DNA of 62,623 bases, taken from positions 1-62,623 of the forward strand of contig NZ_VORR01000023.1 of NCBI RefSeq assembly GCF_007997085.1, read 5' to 3'. The notes under the pieces are model-generated. The model saw nothing but the letters and a program-made list of their open reading frames with translations. It made no database searches and was not told the origin of the DNA. Origin of the DNA: Polaribacter sp. IC066. GTDB lineage: Bacteria; Bacteroidota; Bacteroidia; Flavobacteriales; Flavobacteriaceae. The position numbers were made by a program, and so were the translations under genes. How positions within the stretch are numbered: the first letter of the stretch is position 1; the number at the start of each line of letters is the position of its first letter. Below are positions 9,157 to 19,333 of the stretch, piece by piece.

Positions 9157-10347
9157 CTAATTTGAATGATTATTTAAATGATTTGCCAAGTAAACACCAA
9201 TACTCGCGCAAGCTTGTAAAAGATAACCACCAGTGGGTGCGTCCCAATCTAACATTTCGCCAATACAATATTGGTTGGGCATTTTTTTGAGTTCAAAGTT
9301 TTCAGAAATGGAATTTAAATCAATTCCGCCAACCGTAGAAATAGCTTCATCAATTGTTGCGGTGTTGATAATTTCTAAAGGAAATCTTTTAATATTTTCT
9401 GATAACGACTTTGGATTTAAATAAGATTCTTTAGAAAGATTTGTTTTTAGTAAATCGATTTGAGCTGCTGTTAATTTGAGTTCTTTTTTTAAAATCTGTG
9501 TCGTATTTTTATAACTTGATACTTTTATTTTCAATAGAATATTTTCTACTGTTAACGAAGGTTTAAAATCAATAAAAATGGTCGCTTTTGAATTTACGTT
9601 TAACTGCTTTCTAATTTGCGGACTTAATCCATAAATGGCATTTCCTTCCAATCCAAACGTGGTAATAACAGCTTCTCCTTTCTGAACAACATTATTGCAA
9701 GAAATAGCGATGTTTTTTAACGGAATTCCTTCATGTTTTTGAATAAAATTAGATTCCCAGTCAATTTGATATCCGCAGTTAGAGGCTTGAAATGCTTTTG
9801 TTTTAATGCCTTTTTCAGAAAAAGTATCGAGCCAAGTTCCATCAGAACCTGTAATTTTCCAGCTTCCTCCGCCTAAACAAAAAACGGTGTACTCTGCCTG
9901 AATGGTTTTAGAATTGATAATTGGGTTCTTGTTGTCGTCCCAATCAGAAAAAGTTTGATTATAATTTATACGAACTCCTTTTTCTTCAAGGTGTTTTAGC
10001 ATCGCATTTAAAACCTCTATAGGTTTAATTCCTGCTATTGGATAGACTCTTTTACTGCTTCCGATATACGTTGGAATTCCTATTTGTTCAAGCCAATTTC
10101 TAAAATCAGTATTGGTAAACTGATGTAAAGAATTTTCTAAAAAATTATTTGCTGTATATCGTTTGATAAGCTGCTCAATCGTTTCTGAATGTGTTAAGTT
10201 GAATCCGCCTTTACCTGCAACCAAAAATTTACGACCAGCCGTTTTGTTTTTTTCATAGATCGTGATGTCGAATTTTTCAATATCTAAAAAAGCAGCAAGA
10301 AGAAAAGAAGAAGCTCCGCCTCCAATAATGGAAATCGTTTTTTTCAT
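9157..10347 (-). CDS. BaiN/HI0933-type NAD(P)/FAD-dependent oxidoreductase (TIGR03862 flavoprotein)
   Basis: Predicted flavoprotein, 396 residues. The N-terminal dinucleotide-binding loop IIGGGASSF and the family block GRKFLVAGKGGFNLTHSE are clear. The C-terminal FAD-contacting segment reads GGIDLNSIS and then GEMLDWDAPTGGYLLQACASIG. This is the flavoprotein family annotated variously as aminoacetone oxidase-like or BaiN-like; the physiological reaction is unknown. The gene is monocistronic, with its start 33 codons from any in-frame alternative and a family-typical first strand (MKKTISIIGGG). Confidence 0.9.
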   Translation of the reverse strand: MKKTISIIGGGASSFLLAAFLDIEKFDITIYEKNKTAGRKFLVAGKGGFNLTHSETIEQLIKRYTANNFLENSLHQFTNTDFRNWLEQIGIPTYIGSSKRVYPIAGIKPIEVLNAMLKHLEEKGVRINYNQTFSDWDDNKNPIINSKTIQAEYTVFCLGGGSWKITGSDGTWLDTFSEKGIKTKAFQASNCGYQIDWESNFIQKHEGIPLKNIAISCNNVVQKGEAVITTFGLEGNAIYGLSPQIRKQLNVNSKATIFIDFKPSLTVENILLKIKVSSYKNTTQILKKELKLTAAQIDLLKTNLSKESYLNPKSLSENIKRFPLEIINTATIDEAISTVGGIDLNSISENFELKKMPNQYCIGEMLDWDAPTGGYLLQACASIGVYLANHLNNHSN

Positions 10348-10519
10348 GAAACAAAAATAGTTGTTGTTGCAATGTTTTAAATATTTTTATGAATATATAT
10401 TATTTAGGTAGATAAACGATCATCATGCAACAAAACCAGAACAAATATCCACCATTTTATGTTTTCTTAAAGGGTCTCGGTTTTTATCATTACTTTTAAG
10501 CAGATTAAAATTATAACCA

Positions 10520-12091
10520 ATGAAAACGATTCAAAAACTATCTATCCTTTTATACCTACTCTTTACTTTTCATACATTTTCTCAAGAAAGTTATTTAGGC
10601 GAAGGTCCTTTTGATCAATTAATTATTAGAGGAGTTACGCTAATTAATGGAGATGGTTCACCGCCGCTAGGTCCTGTTGATATTGTTGTCGAAAATAATA
10701 CAATTATAAGTATCAATAATGTTGGTTATCCAGGTGTTGCAATCAAAGAAAGCGATCGACCTAAATTAAAAAAAGGTGGCAAAGAATTAGATGCAAATGG
10801 TATGTATTTATTACCGGGTTTTATAGATATGCATGGGCATATTGGTGGTGAATCACAAGGAGCAAACCCCGAGTATGTTTTTAAATTATGGATGGCGCAT
10901 GGAATTACCACGATTAGACAACCTAGTGGAAGAAGTGTAAAGGAAGTAAATGAGTTAAAGAGAAAAAGTAACAATAATGAAATTGTAGCGCCAAGAATTT
11001 TTGGGTATACAGGCTTTGGTCAAGGTGCTAAAAATCCTATTTCTACAGAAGAGGAAGCGAGAGCATGGGTAAGACAAAATGCTAAAAATGGTGCCGATGG
11101 TATTAAATTTTTTGGTGCGGAGCCAGAAATTATGGCAGCGGCACTAGCTGAAAATAAAAAATTAGGTTTAGGTTCTGCTTGTCATCACGCACAATTAAGT
11201 GTTGCACGCTGGAATGTCTTACATTCTGCAAGAGCAGGTTTAACATCGATGGAGCATTGGTACGGTTTGCCAGAAGCCTTGTTTGAAGATAGAACTGTTC
11301 AAAATTATCCATTAGATTATAATTACTTAAATGAACAACATCGTTTTGAAGAAGCAGGAAAATTATGGGCACAAGCAGCAGAACCTTATTCAAATCATTG
11401 GAACAAAGTAATGAATGAATTGTTAGCATTGGACTTTACATTAGATCCTACTTTTAATATTTATGAAGCGAGTAGAGATTTACACAGAGCAAGAAGAGCG
11501 GAATGGCATGAAACCTATACGCTACCTTCTTTATGGAAATTTTTTGAACCAAGTAAAATATCGCATGGTTCTTATTGGCATGATTGGGGAACAGAACAAG
11601 AGGTTTCTTGGAGAAAAAATTATCAATTATGGATGACGTTTATAAATGAATATAAAAATAGAGGTGGTAGAGTAACCGCAGGTTCTGATTCTGGATTTAT
11701 TTATCAACTATACGGTTTTGCGTACATCAGAGAGTTGGAGTTGTTACGTGAAGCAGGTTTCCATCCGTTAGAAGTGATAAGAGCAGCGACCTTAAACGGC
11801 GCAGATGCTTTGGGTTGGGACGATAAAATTGGTTCTATCCAAATTGGTAAATTGGCCGATTTTGTTATTGTTGATGAAAATCCTTTGGCTAATTTGAAGG
11901 TTTTATACGGAACAGGGGCTGTTAAATTGACAGAAGAGAATGAAGTGATTAGAGCTGGTGGTGTAAAATATACCATTAAAGATGGGATTATTTATGATGC
12001 CAAAAGATTACTTGCTGATGTTCAAAAAATGGTTGAAGCGGAAAAAGCAAAAACCAACTGGAAATTGACGCAACCTGGAATGAAGAATTAA
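10520..12091 (+). CDS. Exported amidohydrolase family protein
   Basis: Secreted or periplasmic metal-dependent hydrolase of the amidohydrolase superfamily (imidazolonepropionase/prolidase-like branch). A Sec signal peptide spans ~1-21 (SILLYLLFTFHTFSQE). Metal-site residues follow: HGH (His105, His107), Lys196 in GIKFFG, His223 in SACHHAQ, His246 in SMEHWYG, and the late aspartate in TAGSDSG. A C-terminal composite beta-sandwich is signalled by KLADFVIVDENPLANL. Similar flavobacterial proteins are thought to act on cyclic dipeptides or acyl-amino acids, but the substrate is not determinable here. It is a single-gene unit followed by a terminator. Confidence 0.88.
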   Translation: MKTIQKLSILLYLLFTFHTFSQESYLGEGPFDQLIIRGVTLINGDGSPPLGPVDIVVENNTIISINNVGYPGVAIKESDRPKLKKGGKELDANGMYLLPGFIDMHGHIGGESQGANPEYVFKLWMAHGITTIRQPSGRSVKEVNELKRKSNNNEIVAPRIFGYTGFGQGAKNPISTEEEARAWVRQNAKNGADGIKFFGAEPEIMAAALAENKKLGLGSACHHAQLSVARWNVLHSARAGLTSMEHWYGLPEALFEDRTVQNYPLDYNYLNEQHRFEEAGKLWAQAAEPYSNHWNKVMNELLALDFTLDPTFNIYEASRDLHRARRAEWHETYTLPSLWKFFEPSKISHGSYWHDWGTEQEVSWRKNYQLWMTFINEYKNRGGRVTAGSDSGFIYQLYGFAYIRELELLREAGFHPLEVIRAATLNGADALGWDDKIGSIQIGKLADFVIVDENPLANLKVLYGTGAVKLTEENEVIRAGGVKYTIKDGIIYDAKRLLADVQKMVEAEKAKTNWKLTQPGMKN

Positions 12092-12109
12092 TGAATTTAG
12101 TTTTTACAG

Positions 12110-12158
12110 AAATCAGCGTAAAATGATAAAGACTATTTATTGTTTTACGTTGATTTTT
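12110..12158. terminator. Hairpin terminator between convergent genes
   Basis: Arms AATCAGCGTAAAA (12111-12123) and TTTTACGTTGATT (12143-12155) pair with one G-T, followed by TTTT on the plus strand. It sits between the convergent amidohydrolase (+) and RluA (-) genes. Confidence 0.6.
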
Positions 12159-12232
12159 AGTTTTATTAAAATTGTAGTATTCAGTTTGCTGTTTTGCTCG
12201 ATGCCGACATACTTGACTATTTTATACGATTT

Positions 12233-13903
12233 TTAAAAATCCGCATCAACAGTAAAACTAATAACTTTATTAGTTGTTGGATGTAAAAGCTCAATAAACT
12301 CTGCATGTAAATGCAATCTATTTTGCTTTTTACCATATAAATCATCACCAACAATAGGAGCGTTTAAACCATCTTTATGAGCGGCATGAATTCTTAATTG
12401 GTGCGTTCTTCCTGTAATTGGAAAAAAGTGAACGCGTGTTTGGTTGTTTTTTCGTTCGATAACTTTCCATTGTGTTTTAGCATTTTTTCCGTGTGTAAAA
12501 TCTACTAATTGTCTTGGTCTGTCGTCTACATCTAAACGCAAAGGAAGATTTATAATGCCAATTTCTTCGGATAAATTTCCGTCTAACAACGCAATATATC
12601 TTTTTTTAACAGTTCTGTTGATAAACTGACTTTGCACTATTTTATTAGCTTCTTTCGTTTTAGTTAAAACTAAAATTCCTGAAGTAGACATGTCTAATCG
12701 ATGCACAATAATTGGGCCGGTTGCTAATGGATATTCCTTTTTCATTCTGGTATACACAGAATCTTTAATCTCTTTGCCAGGAACGGATAAAAATTCTGGT
12801 GGTTTGTTCACAATAATAATGGCATCATCTTCGTAAACAATTTTTAATTCTTGTTTTTCTCCTAGATTTTCAAGCAATAAATTTTCATCCATATCAATAC
12901 CTGCCAACATGTGATGTAAAATAGGTTTGCATCGACCTTGACAAGCAGGATAAAAATTTTGATGTTTTCTGATTTCCGAATTGGGCGAAATTCCCCACCA
13001 AAACTCTGCCATACAAATTGGCGTTAAATCATTCTGAAAAGCATATTGTAATAATTTTGGAGCAGAACAATCGCCGGCGCCAGCAGGCGGTTTAATTTCA
13101 GGATTGTCAAAAATAGCTAACAATCCCCTTTGTTCTTTTTGTTGATTTAAAAATTGATATTTACCAAATAATGTGTTTTGGAGATTTGCAGAAATCTCTT
13201 TTCTTCGTTTTTTTAATTCAGAAATTCGATTTTCAAAATTGAGAAATTGTTGATTGCTTTTTTCAATTTTATGCTCGTAATACGCCACCAACTCTTTATA
13301 GAAAAATTGCTGATTAAAACTTTCTTGAATTAATGATGTCTTAAAAATCTCAAATTCTTTTTGATTCAATTCGGCTTCAGCATTTCTCTTTCGAATCTTT
13401 CTTTGCTGTTTAGCCGTTTTCATTTTCTTTCTTTGAAAGGCTAAATTTTCTTCAATATTTTGTTTGATTTTTTTAACGGATATTTTTAAAGAAAGATAAA
13501 TGGTATCACTTTTTAAAGTTTCAATTTCTTCGCCTAATTTTTCAATTTCTTTTTCTCCTTTGATATAAAAGCTACCTTCTGTTCTCATATTAAAAATAGG
13601 AGGAACAAATTTTATTGGCAAACTTTTATCTGCTAATTTTCCTGAAAAAGCAGCTATATATCCAAGTTTGTTATGCTTATTTTTAACAACTAAAACACCA
13701 AACATTTTACCAATAGCTAATTCTTTATCAGCAGCAGTGAGTCCAAAATTATGCTCAAAATCTGTTTGATTTTCTAAATAGGCTTGTAACTCTTCGGTAG
13801 CAATTTTAGCCAAAAGATGAGGTTGGTAATAAAACGGAAAAGTAAATTTTTCTGGAAGTGAAATTCCAGAAATATCTTTTTTAAAATGTTGAAAGTGTTT
13901 CAA
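12233..13903 (-). CDS. RluA family pseudouridine synthase with long coiled-coil N-terminal region
   Basis: Predicted RNA pseudouridine synthase. The catalytic block HRLDMSTSG is at 401-409, with Asp404 as the expected nucleophile, in a C-terminal domain of ~210 residues. The first ~340 residues are an extension seen in one RluA subgroup: a globular N-terminus, a Lys/Glu-rich coiled coil (~115-245) and a Cys-bearing segment with GAGDCSAPKLLQYA and YPACQGRCKPILHHML. RNA target (rRNA or tRNA site) cannot be assigned. It lies 59 bases from the neighbouring methyltransferase gene on the same strand, so the two may be co-transcribed. Confidence 0.9.
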   Translation of the reverse strand: MKHFQHFKKDISGISLPEKFTFPFYYQPHLLAKIATEELQAYLENQTDFEHNFGLTAADKELAIGKMFGVLVVKNKHNKLGYIAAFSGKLADKSLPIKFVPPIFNMRTEGSFYIKGEKEIEKLGEEIETLKSDTIYLSLKISVKKIKQNIEENLAFQRKKMKTAKQQRKIRKRNAEAELNQKEFEIFKTSLIQESFNQQFFYKELVAYYEHKIEKSNQQFLNFENRISELKKRRKEISANLQNTLFGKYQFLNQQKEQRGLLAIFDNPEIKPPAGAGDCSAPKLLQYAFQNDLTPICMAEFWWGISPNSEIRKHQNFYPACQGRCKPILHHMLAGIDMDENLLLENLGEKQELKIVYEDDAIIIVNKPPEFLSVPGKEIKDSVYTRMKKEYPLATGPIIVHRLDMSTSGILVLTKTKEANKIVQSQFINRTVKKRYIALLDGNLSEEIGIINLPLRLDVDDRPRQLVDFTHGKNAKTQWKVIERKNNQTRVHFFPITGRTHQLRIHAAHKDGLNAPIVGDDLYGKKQNRLHLHAEFIELLHPTTNKVISFTVDADF

Positions 13904-13962
13904 AATGAGTTTTAGATTCTAATTGGTAAAGTTATCAGAAATTATAGTGAGAAAATATTTTT

Positions 13963-14805
13963 TTACTTCCTAACAGCAATCATCATATGCGGACTAAAAG
14001 GCAACAAATACTCATCATTTTGAGTCAGTTTCTGCAACTCTTTTAGGGTTTTCGATTTCTTTTGATCAATCATATTGGCAAAATATTCACTGTCTAACCA
14101 AATCAAACTTTCTACCGCAAATAAGTTGATGAACTCTAAATCTTGTTCTAAAAATTCATCCTTTAAACCTTGTGGTTTATGGTAATAAGCATCCGCTAAT
14201 AAAAAAGGAAAATCTTTTGGTGCATTATGAACTCCGGTGGTAAGTTCTTCTTTACACATGTCAAAAAATGAATTGGCATGAATCATTCCATTCATCAAAC
14301 CAACTAGTGTCGAAGCGGTATAATTGATCGCAAAACCCAGAATAACTCCTCCTTTTTTCAAGACTCTTTTCGCTTCTAAGATTGCGGTAACTCGGTCTTC
14401 TCGTTTTTGTAAATGATATAAGGGTCCGTGCAAAATTACCAAATCTGCAGTATCATTTTTGTAGGGTAATTTTTTAGCTTCACCAATAGTAACAGAAAAC
14501 GGATTCTTTAACTTCTTGGCTCTTTTTTCTGCCAATTTTATATGTTTTAAAACAGGTTCTACTAGATGAACTTGGTGATCGTTTTTGGATAACCATTCAG
14601 CATATTTACCAGTTCCTCCGCCAACATCAATAATGGTAGCTGTTGGATTTGAAAGATGCAATTGAATCAATTCTTTGATGCGTTCAAATTCAAAAATCCC
14701 CATTCCTTTTTCGAGTCTGGTTTCTTCTGAAGCTTTATTATAAAAATTTTCTAACTCTTTACTAATTAGTTTTTTATCTCCTTTATTCATTTTTATCGGA
14801 TTCAT
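13963..14805 (-). CDS. Class I SAM-dependent methyltransferase
   Basis: Rossmann-fold methyltransferase of 280 residues. The SAM-binding motif I is TIIDVGGGTGKYAEWLS (~60-76), followed by the acidic end of strand 2 (VHLVEP) and the motif DTADLVILHGPLYHL typical of methyltransferase type-11/25 domains. Substrate unknown. It is upstream of the RluA gene on the same strand. The start at 14805 gives MNPIKMNKGDKK; an internal ATG five codons later is an alternative. Confidence 0.85.
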   Translation of the reverse strand: MNPIKMNKGDKKLISKELENFYNKASEETRLEKGMGIFEFERIKELIQLHLSNPTATIIDVGGGTGKYAEWLSKNDHQVHLVEPVLKHIKLAEKRAKKLKNPFSVTIGEAKKLPYKNDTADLVILHGPLYHLQKREDRVTAILEAKRVLKKGGVILGFAINYTASTLVGLMNGMIHANSFFDMCKEELTTGVHNAPKDFPFLLADAYYHKPQGLKDEFLEQDLEFINLFAVESLIWLDSEYFANMIDQKKSKTLKELQKLTQNDEYLLPFSPHMMIAVRK

Positions 14806-14949
14806 TTTAAATAGAAATCTTTTAATTTAGCAAGATTAGCTTCAAATGTATCATATTAATTTGAAAGTTAAATCAAATGAGTAGCAGCCATTTTAAATTT
14901 TCTAGTAATAAAATGTTATTTTTAGAGCTATAAATTCAATAATAAAAGG

Positions 14950-17490
14950 ATGAAACTGACCAAGTATTATTTCACACTAATTTGCGCTTTTCTAGTTATA
15001 AGTTCAATATCGGCGCAAGATTATTATTTTAAAGACAAAACACCCTTTAATGCTGATATTCCAACTCCTGAAGAATTTTTAGGATATGCCATTGGAGAAC
15101 ATCATACAAGACATGATTTAATAGTGGCTTATTTAACCAAATTGGCAGAAATTTCTGATCGAGCAAGCATCGAAATTTATGGTAAAACCCATGAAAAGAG
15201 AAAGTTGGTGATGCTTACCGTAACCTCTCCAGAGAATTTAAAGAATTTAGAAACGATAAAATCAGATCATTTACAGTTTGTAAACTTGGCAGAGAACCCT
15301 AAAAGTTATGATGACGTTCCCGTAATCATTCAGTTAGGATATAATGTTCATGGAAACGAACCCTCTAGCTCTGAAGCTGCTTTGTTAACGGCCTATACTT
15401 TGGTGGCGTCGAATAGTGCAGAAGTTCTAAATTATTTAGAAAAATCTGTCATCTTTATAGATCCCACAATTAATCCAGACGGAAGGGATAGGCATACACA
15501 GTGGGTCAACCAATACCAAGCAAAAACCTTGGTTTCAGATAATATGGATGCAGAACATACGGAAGCTTGGCCAAGAGGTAGAACCAATCATTATTGGTTT
15601 GATTTAAATAGAGATTGGTTATTGGCGGTGCATCCAGAAAGTCAAGGAAAATTAAAATGGATGCATACTTGGTATCCAAATGTAGTGACAGATTTTCATG
15701 AAATGGGAACCAATAGTCATCACTTTTTTGAGCCTATGAAGCCAATCGGTTCTTTGGATCCCATCATGCCAAAGGAGAATTATGAAGATTTAAATAATTT
15801 ATTTGCGCCATATTTTGCAAATGCATTAGATAAAATTGGTTCTTTGTATTACACGAAAGAATCTTTTGATGGCACCTATCCAGGTTATGGATCTTCCTAT
15901 CCTGATTTGCAAGGAGGTTTGGCATTGCTTTTTGAACAAGCTAGTTCTCGCGGTCATGTTCAAGATACAGATTATGGGAAAATCACCTTTCCGTTTACCA
16001 TTAGAAATCAATACATTTCTACGTTTGCAACGATTAAAGCAGCTGTTGAAAATAAAGGATATTTGAGAAAATACCAACAAGAATTTTTTAAATCTTCACT
16101 AACTAAAAAGGCAAAATCAGGATTTGCAGGCTATGAATTTGAAGAAAAATATGATCAGAATAGAAAGAAAGCATTTATAGAACAACTATTAACGCATAAA
16201 ATTAAAGTCTACAAAGAAGGCGATACCTATACAGTTCCTTTGAAGCAGGCTCAATATAGAATGGTGCAAACGATGTTTGAGACCTATGATAAATTTAGAG
16301 ATAGTGTTTTTTATGATGCGTCTGCTTGGAGTGTTGCTAACTTTTACAACATCAAATATAAAGGTGTAAGATCTGTAAAATTAGGTTCAGAAGTTACTAA
16401 TGTAAAAGGAATTGTAGAGAATGCAAAAATTGAAAAATCTGAATACGCATACATTGTAAATTGGGATGATTATAATTCGCCTGCTGCCTTATACTATATG
16501 CAATCTAAAGGATTAAAAGTAGCTTCGGCTTTCAAACCATTTACGATTAATACCACTAACGGAGCAATTAATTTCAATTACGGAAGCTTATTAATTCCTG
16601 TTAGCAAACAGAAAAAAACGAGTGCAGAAGTCTATCAAATTGTTTTAGATACTCAAGAAAAGTTTAAAGTTCCTGTATTTGGAACAGATAGTGGATATAG
16701 TATGAAAGGAATTGATTTAGGAAGTAATAATTTTAGAGTTTTGAAAAAACCAAAAGTTGCCATGCTAATAGGTGAAGGAGTTAATTCTTATGAAGCAGGT
16801 GAGGTTTGGCATTTGTTAGATACTAGAGTTCATATGCCCATTACTAAAATTAGAATGACGAATTATAATAGCGCCAATTTAGATAAGTATAATACGCTGG
16901 TTATGGTGTCAGGAAATTATAGTGTATTGGATTCTGTGCAAAGACAAAAGCTGAAAAACTGGACAACGAAAGGAAATACACTAATTACGATTGCAGGAGG
17001 TTCTAAATGGATGATAGACAAAAAAATGGTCGAAGAAAGTTTGACAAAAAAGCCAACATCAAAAGAAGAAAAGGAGAAAAAAGTAATAAAGAGATTGCCG
17101 TATGTAGAAGCTTCAGAACATTTAGGAAGAGAGCGTGTAGGAGGTGCAATTTTTGAAGTAGATTTAGATATTACTCATCCTTTAGGATTTGGTTATCGGT
17201 CTTCAAGATTACCTGTTTATAAAAATAATAGGGTGTTTTTAGCGCCAAGTAAAAACCCGTATGCTACAGTCGCTAAATACACAGAAAATCCGCTCATAGA
17301 TGGTTTTATATCTAAAAATAATTTAGAAAATTTTATCAAACCCTCTGCATCATTGTTGGTAAGTCCGATAGGTAAGGGCAGAGCGGTCCTATTTGCCGAT
17401 AACCCTAATTTTAGAGGTGCATGGTATGGAACCAATAAATTATTTTTAAATGCCTTATTTTTAGGAAGCGAAATAAATGTTCCTAAATAA
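14950..17490 (+). CDS. Exported M14 family zinc carboxypeptidase
   Basis: Secreted peptidase of 846 residues. A signal peptide (~1-22) ends in SISAQD. The M14 domain supplies zinc ligands His134 and Glu137 in NVHGNEPSSSEA and a downstream His250 in TDFHEMG, with substrate-binding NPDGRDR and NRDW between them. The remaining ~500 residues carry a class-I-glutamine-amidotransferase-like fold (PKVAMLIGEGVNSYEAGEVWHLLD), a combination common in Bacteroidota M14 proteins. It is monocistronic, followed by a strong terminator, and likely a nutrient-acquisition enzyme. Confidence 0.92.
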   Translation: MKLTKYYFTLICAFLVISSISAQDYYFKDKTPFNADIPTPEEFLGYAIGEHHTRHDLIVAYLTKLAEISDRASIEIYGKTHEKRKLVMLTVTSPENLKNLETIKSDHLQFVNLAENPKSYDDVPVIIQLGYNVHGNEPSSSEAALLTAYTLVASNSAEVLNYLEKSVIFIDPTINPDGRDRHTQWVNQYQAKTLVSDNMDAEHTEAWPRGRTNHYWFDLNRDWLLAVHPESQGKLKWMHTWYPNVVTDFHEMGTNSHHFFEPMKPIGSLDPIMPKENYEDLNNLFAPYFANALDKIGSLYYTKESFDGTYPGYGSSYPDLQGGLALLFEQASSRGHVQDTDYGKITFPFTIRNQYISTFATIKAAVENKGYLRKYQQEFFKSSLTKKAKSGFAGYEFEEKYDQNRKKAFIEQLLTHKIKVYKEGDTYTVPLKQAQYRMVQTMFETYDKFRDSVFYDASAWSVANFYNIKYKGVRSVKLGSEVTNVKGIVENAKIEKSEYAYIVNWDDYNSPAALYYMQSKGLKVASAFKPFTINTTNGAINFNYGSLLIPVSKQKKTSAEVYQIVLDTQEKFKVPVFGTDSGYSMKGIDLGSNNFRVLKKPKVAMLIGEGVNSYEAGEVWHLLDTRVHMPITKIRMTNYNSANLDKYNTLVMVSGNYSVLDSVQRQKLKNWTTKGNTLITIAGGSKWMIDKKMVEESLTKKPTSKEEKEKKVIKRLPYVEASEHLGRERVGGAIFEVDLDITHPLGFGYRSSRLPVYKNNRVFLAPSKNPYATVAKYTENPLIDGFISKNNLENFIKPSASLLVSPIGKGRAVLFADNPNFRGAWYGTNKLFLNALFLGSEINVPK

Positions 17491-17530
17491 AAAAAGACAG
17501 CGTATTCAGTTATGAATACGCTGTTTTTTT
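17491..17530. terminator. Bidirectional terminator after the M14 peptidase gene
   Basis: GACAGCGTATTC and GAATACGCTGTTTTTTT form a long stem around a six-base loop, preceded by an A-run. It serves the M14 gene (+) and the convergent dienelactone hydrolase gene (-). Confidence 0.85.
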
Positions 17531-17545
17531 ATGTGAAATAATTTT

Positions 17546-18436
17546 TTATGTCTTTAAGTGCTTCTCAAAAAAAGCAATTGTTCTGTTCCAAGACAAATCT
17601 GCGGCAGCTTTATCATATCTTGGAGTGGTATTGTTGTGAAAGCCATGATTTACATCAGGATAAAAATGCGCTTCATGAGCAATGTTATTTGCCTTTAAAA
17701 CCTTTTCAAAAGCAGGCCAACCCGCATTGACTCTTTTGTCTAGACCAGCATATTGTAATAATAAAGGAGATTTTATATGAACAGCCTCTTCATCTGAAGG
17801 TTGTCTGCCATAATAAGGAACAGCGGCATTTAAATCTGGCAATTTTACCGCCATCATATTTGAAATCCAACCACCAAAACAAAACCCAACAACGCCAACT
17901 TTTCCGTTACAATCCTTATGATTTTTTAGATACTGATACCCCGCAATAAAATCTTCTAGCATTTCATTTTGATCTCTTTTCTTTTGCATGGCCCTTCCGT
18001 CATCGTCATTGCCAGGATAACCACCTAAAGGCGAAAGTGCGTCTGGCGCTAATGTGATGTAACTTTCTAAAGCAGCTCTTCTAGCAACATCTTCTATATA
18101 AGGATTTAATCCTCTATTTTCATGCACCACAAGAATGCCCGGTAATTTTACTTTCGTATCTTTTTCGATAAACAGTAATCCTTTCATTTTTTTACCGCCT
18201 TTGGGCGATTCATAACTGATAATTTCTGATTTTAACCTTGGGTCATTTGGTTGTATCGTTACAGAATCTAGATAATTTGGAGAAATAAAACTCAAAAGAG
18301 CAGGTAAGGTGATGGCGCCAACCGCATATAAAGAAAGCTTTTTTAAAAATTCTTTTCGATCTAGTTTATTGTGCGCGTAGTCATCATATAGATCGAAGAC
18401 TTCTTGACTGATGTCTTCTTTTTTAAGTTCTTTCAT
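17546..18436 (-). CDS. Dienelactone hydrolase family protein
   Basis: Alpha/beta-hydrolase of the dienelactone hydrolase family, 296 residues. The Cys nucleophile is in GFCFGGW (Cys186), with Asp233 (AGLDKRV) and His264 (DVNHGFHN) completing the triad. The first ~55 residues hold an acidic and basic lead-in (LDRKEFLKK) and one hydrophobic segment (LSLYAVGAITLPALLSF), consistent with export or a membrane anchor; a twin-arginine is not present. Many flavobacteria carry this version; its natural ester or lactone substrate is unknown. Confidence 0.88.
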   Translation of the reverse strand: MKELKKEDISQEVFDLYDDYAHNKLDRKEFLKKLSLYAVGAITLPALLSFISPNYLDSVTIQPNDPRLKSEIISYESPKGGKKMKGLLFIEKDTKVKLPGILVVHENRGLNPYIEDVARRAALESYITLAPDALSPLGGYPGNDDDGRAMQKKRDQNEMLEDFIAGYQYLKNHKDCNGKVGVVGFCFGGWISNMMAVKLPDLNAAVPYYGRQPSDEEAVHIKSPLLLQYAGLDKRVNAGWPAFEKVLKANNIAHEAHFYPDVNHGFHNNTTPRYDKAAADLSWNRTIAFFEKHLKT

Positions 18437-18511
18437 CTTGCTAAAAATTTAAATAATTTTAGATTTTCAACTAAGATAATAAAATAATAGTAGTAAAAGG
18501 GTATTCGTTTT

Positions 18512-19075
18512 TTATACCGCTTTTTCTAAAGCAATATAATGTGTAGTATGTTCACTAAACAACGGAAAAATTTTAATCTCACATTTATAAGGAGTATTAT
18601 TTTTTTTATAATTTATAACAGTACCTATAAAGGGTTTGTTTAACTGAATTTTTTCTCTAATGCGATCTCTTGTTTTTGCACAAGTATTGTCGCCTTGTAA
18701 AAAGGATGGTTTCTTTTTAAGAGCAAAGCTTTTGTTAAAGCCAGTCATTTCTTTAAAACCATCATTTACCCAAATAATTTCTTGTTTTTTGTTGGTAAGA
18801 ACAATCGCCTCAAAATCTTCGTTTTTAAAGATAGTATCTAAATTATCATTCCAGTTATATTTAGAAGCAAATTCTTTTACTGCATTTATATCATTTTCTC
18901 TGTCTAAATTATTCATTTCAGCAGAAAAATAATCAGCATATAAGCCAAAACTTTTTAACGGAAATTTTATGGATTCAGAAGGAGTTATGTGAGGTTCTAT
19001 AGCTTTATAATCTTCTTCACTTTGTGAAGCTAAAAATAAATCTAAACACATCATATTTGATAGCTTATTTCTCAT
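18512..19075 (-). CDS. PAS protein with LOV-like core lacking the photoactive cysteine
   Basis: A 187-residue soluble single-domain sensor protein. Residues ~85-187 form a PAS domain of LOV type: IIWVNDGFKEMTGF, then KKPSFLQGDNT where LOV photoreceptors have the NCRFLQG motif, then INYKKNNTPYKCEIKIFPL, which matches the LOV flavin-contact strands. The adduct cysteine position holds Pro123. The second flavin Asn (FWN) is replaced by Cys165, while Asn155 is retained. An N-terminal ~80-residue helical part has no recognised domain. No output domain is attached, so it may be a short adaptor protein. Photochemistry of the classical LOV kind is not expected. Confidence 0.75.
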   Translation of the reverse strand: MRNKLSNMMCLDLFLASQSEEDYKAIEPHITPSESIKFPLKSFGLYADYFSAEMNNLDRENDINAVKEFASKYNWNDNLDTIFKNEDFEAIVLTNKKQEIIWVNDGFKEMTGFNKSFALKKKPSFLQGDNTCAKTRDRIREKIQLNKPFIGTVINYKKNNTPYKCEIKIFPLFSEHTTHYIALEKAV

Positions 19076-19333
19076 ATAGTACTGTACTTAATTTCATTAA
19101 AGAGCTAAATTATAAAAAAAATTGTACATAAAAATGTTAAATGATCAATTACAAATAGAGTAGGCTACTTTTTTTAGATTTCTTTAACTAAATCAACTGT
19201 ATTCTTTCTACTTGATCGACATAAATTTATAAAAGCACTTAAAATTACTTTTTTTTATGCGCCCCTTAATGGGGCTGTTTATAAACTTATTTACAAAATA
19301 ATTTTTGTTATTTTTATTCCTTGAAGTAGCAAT

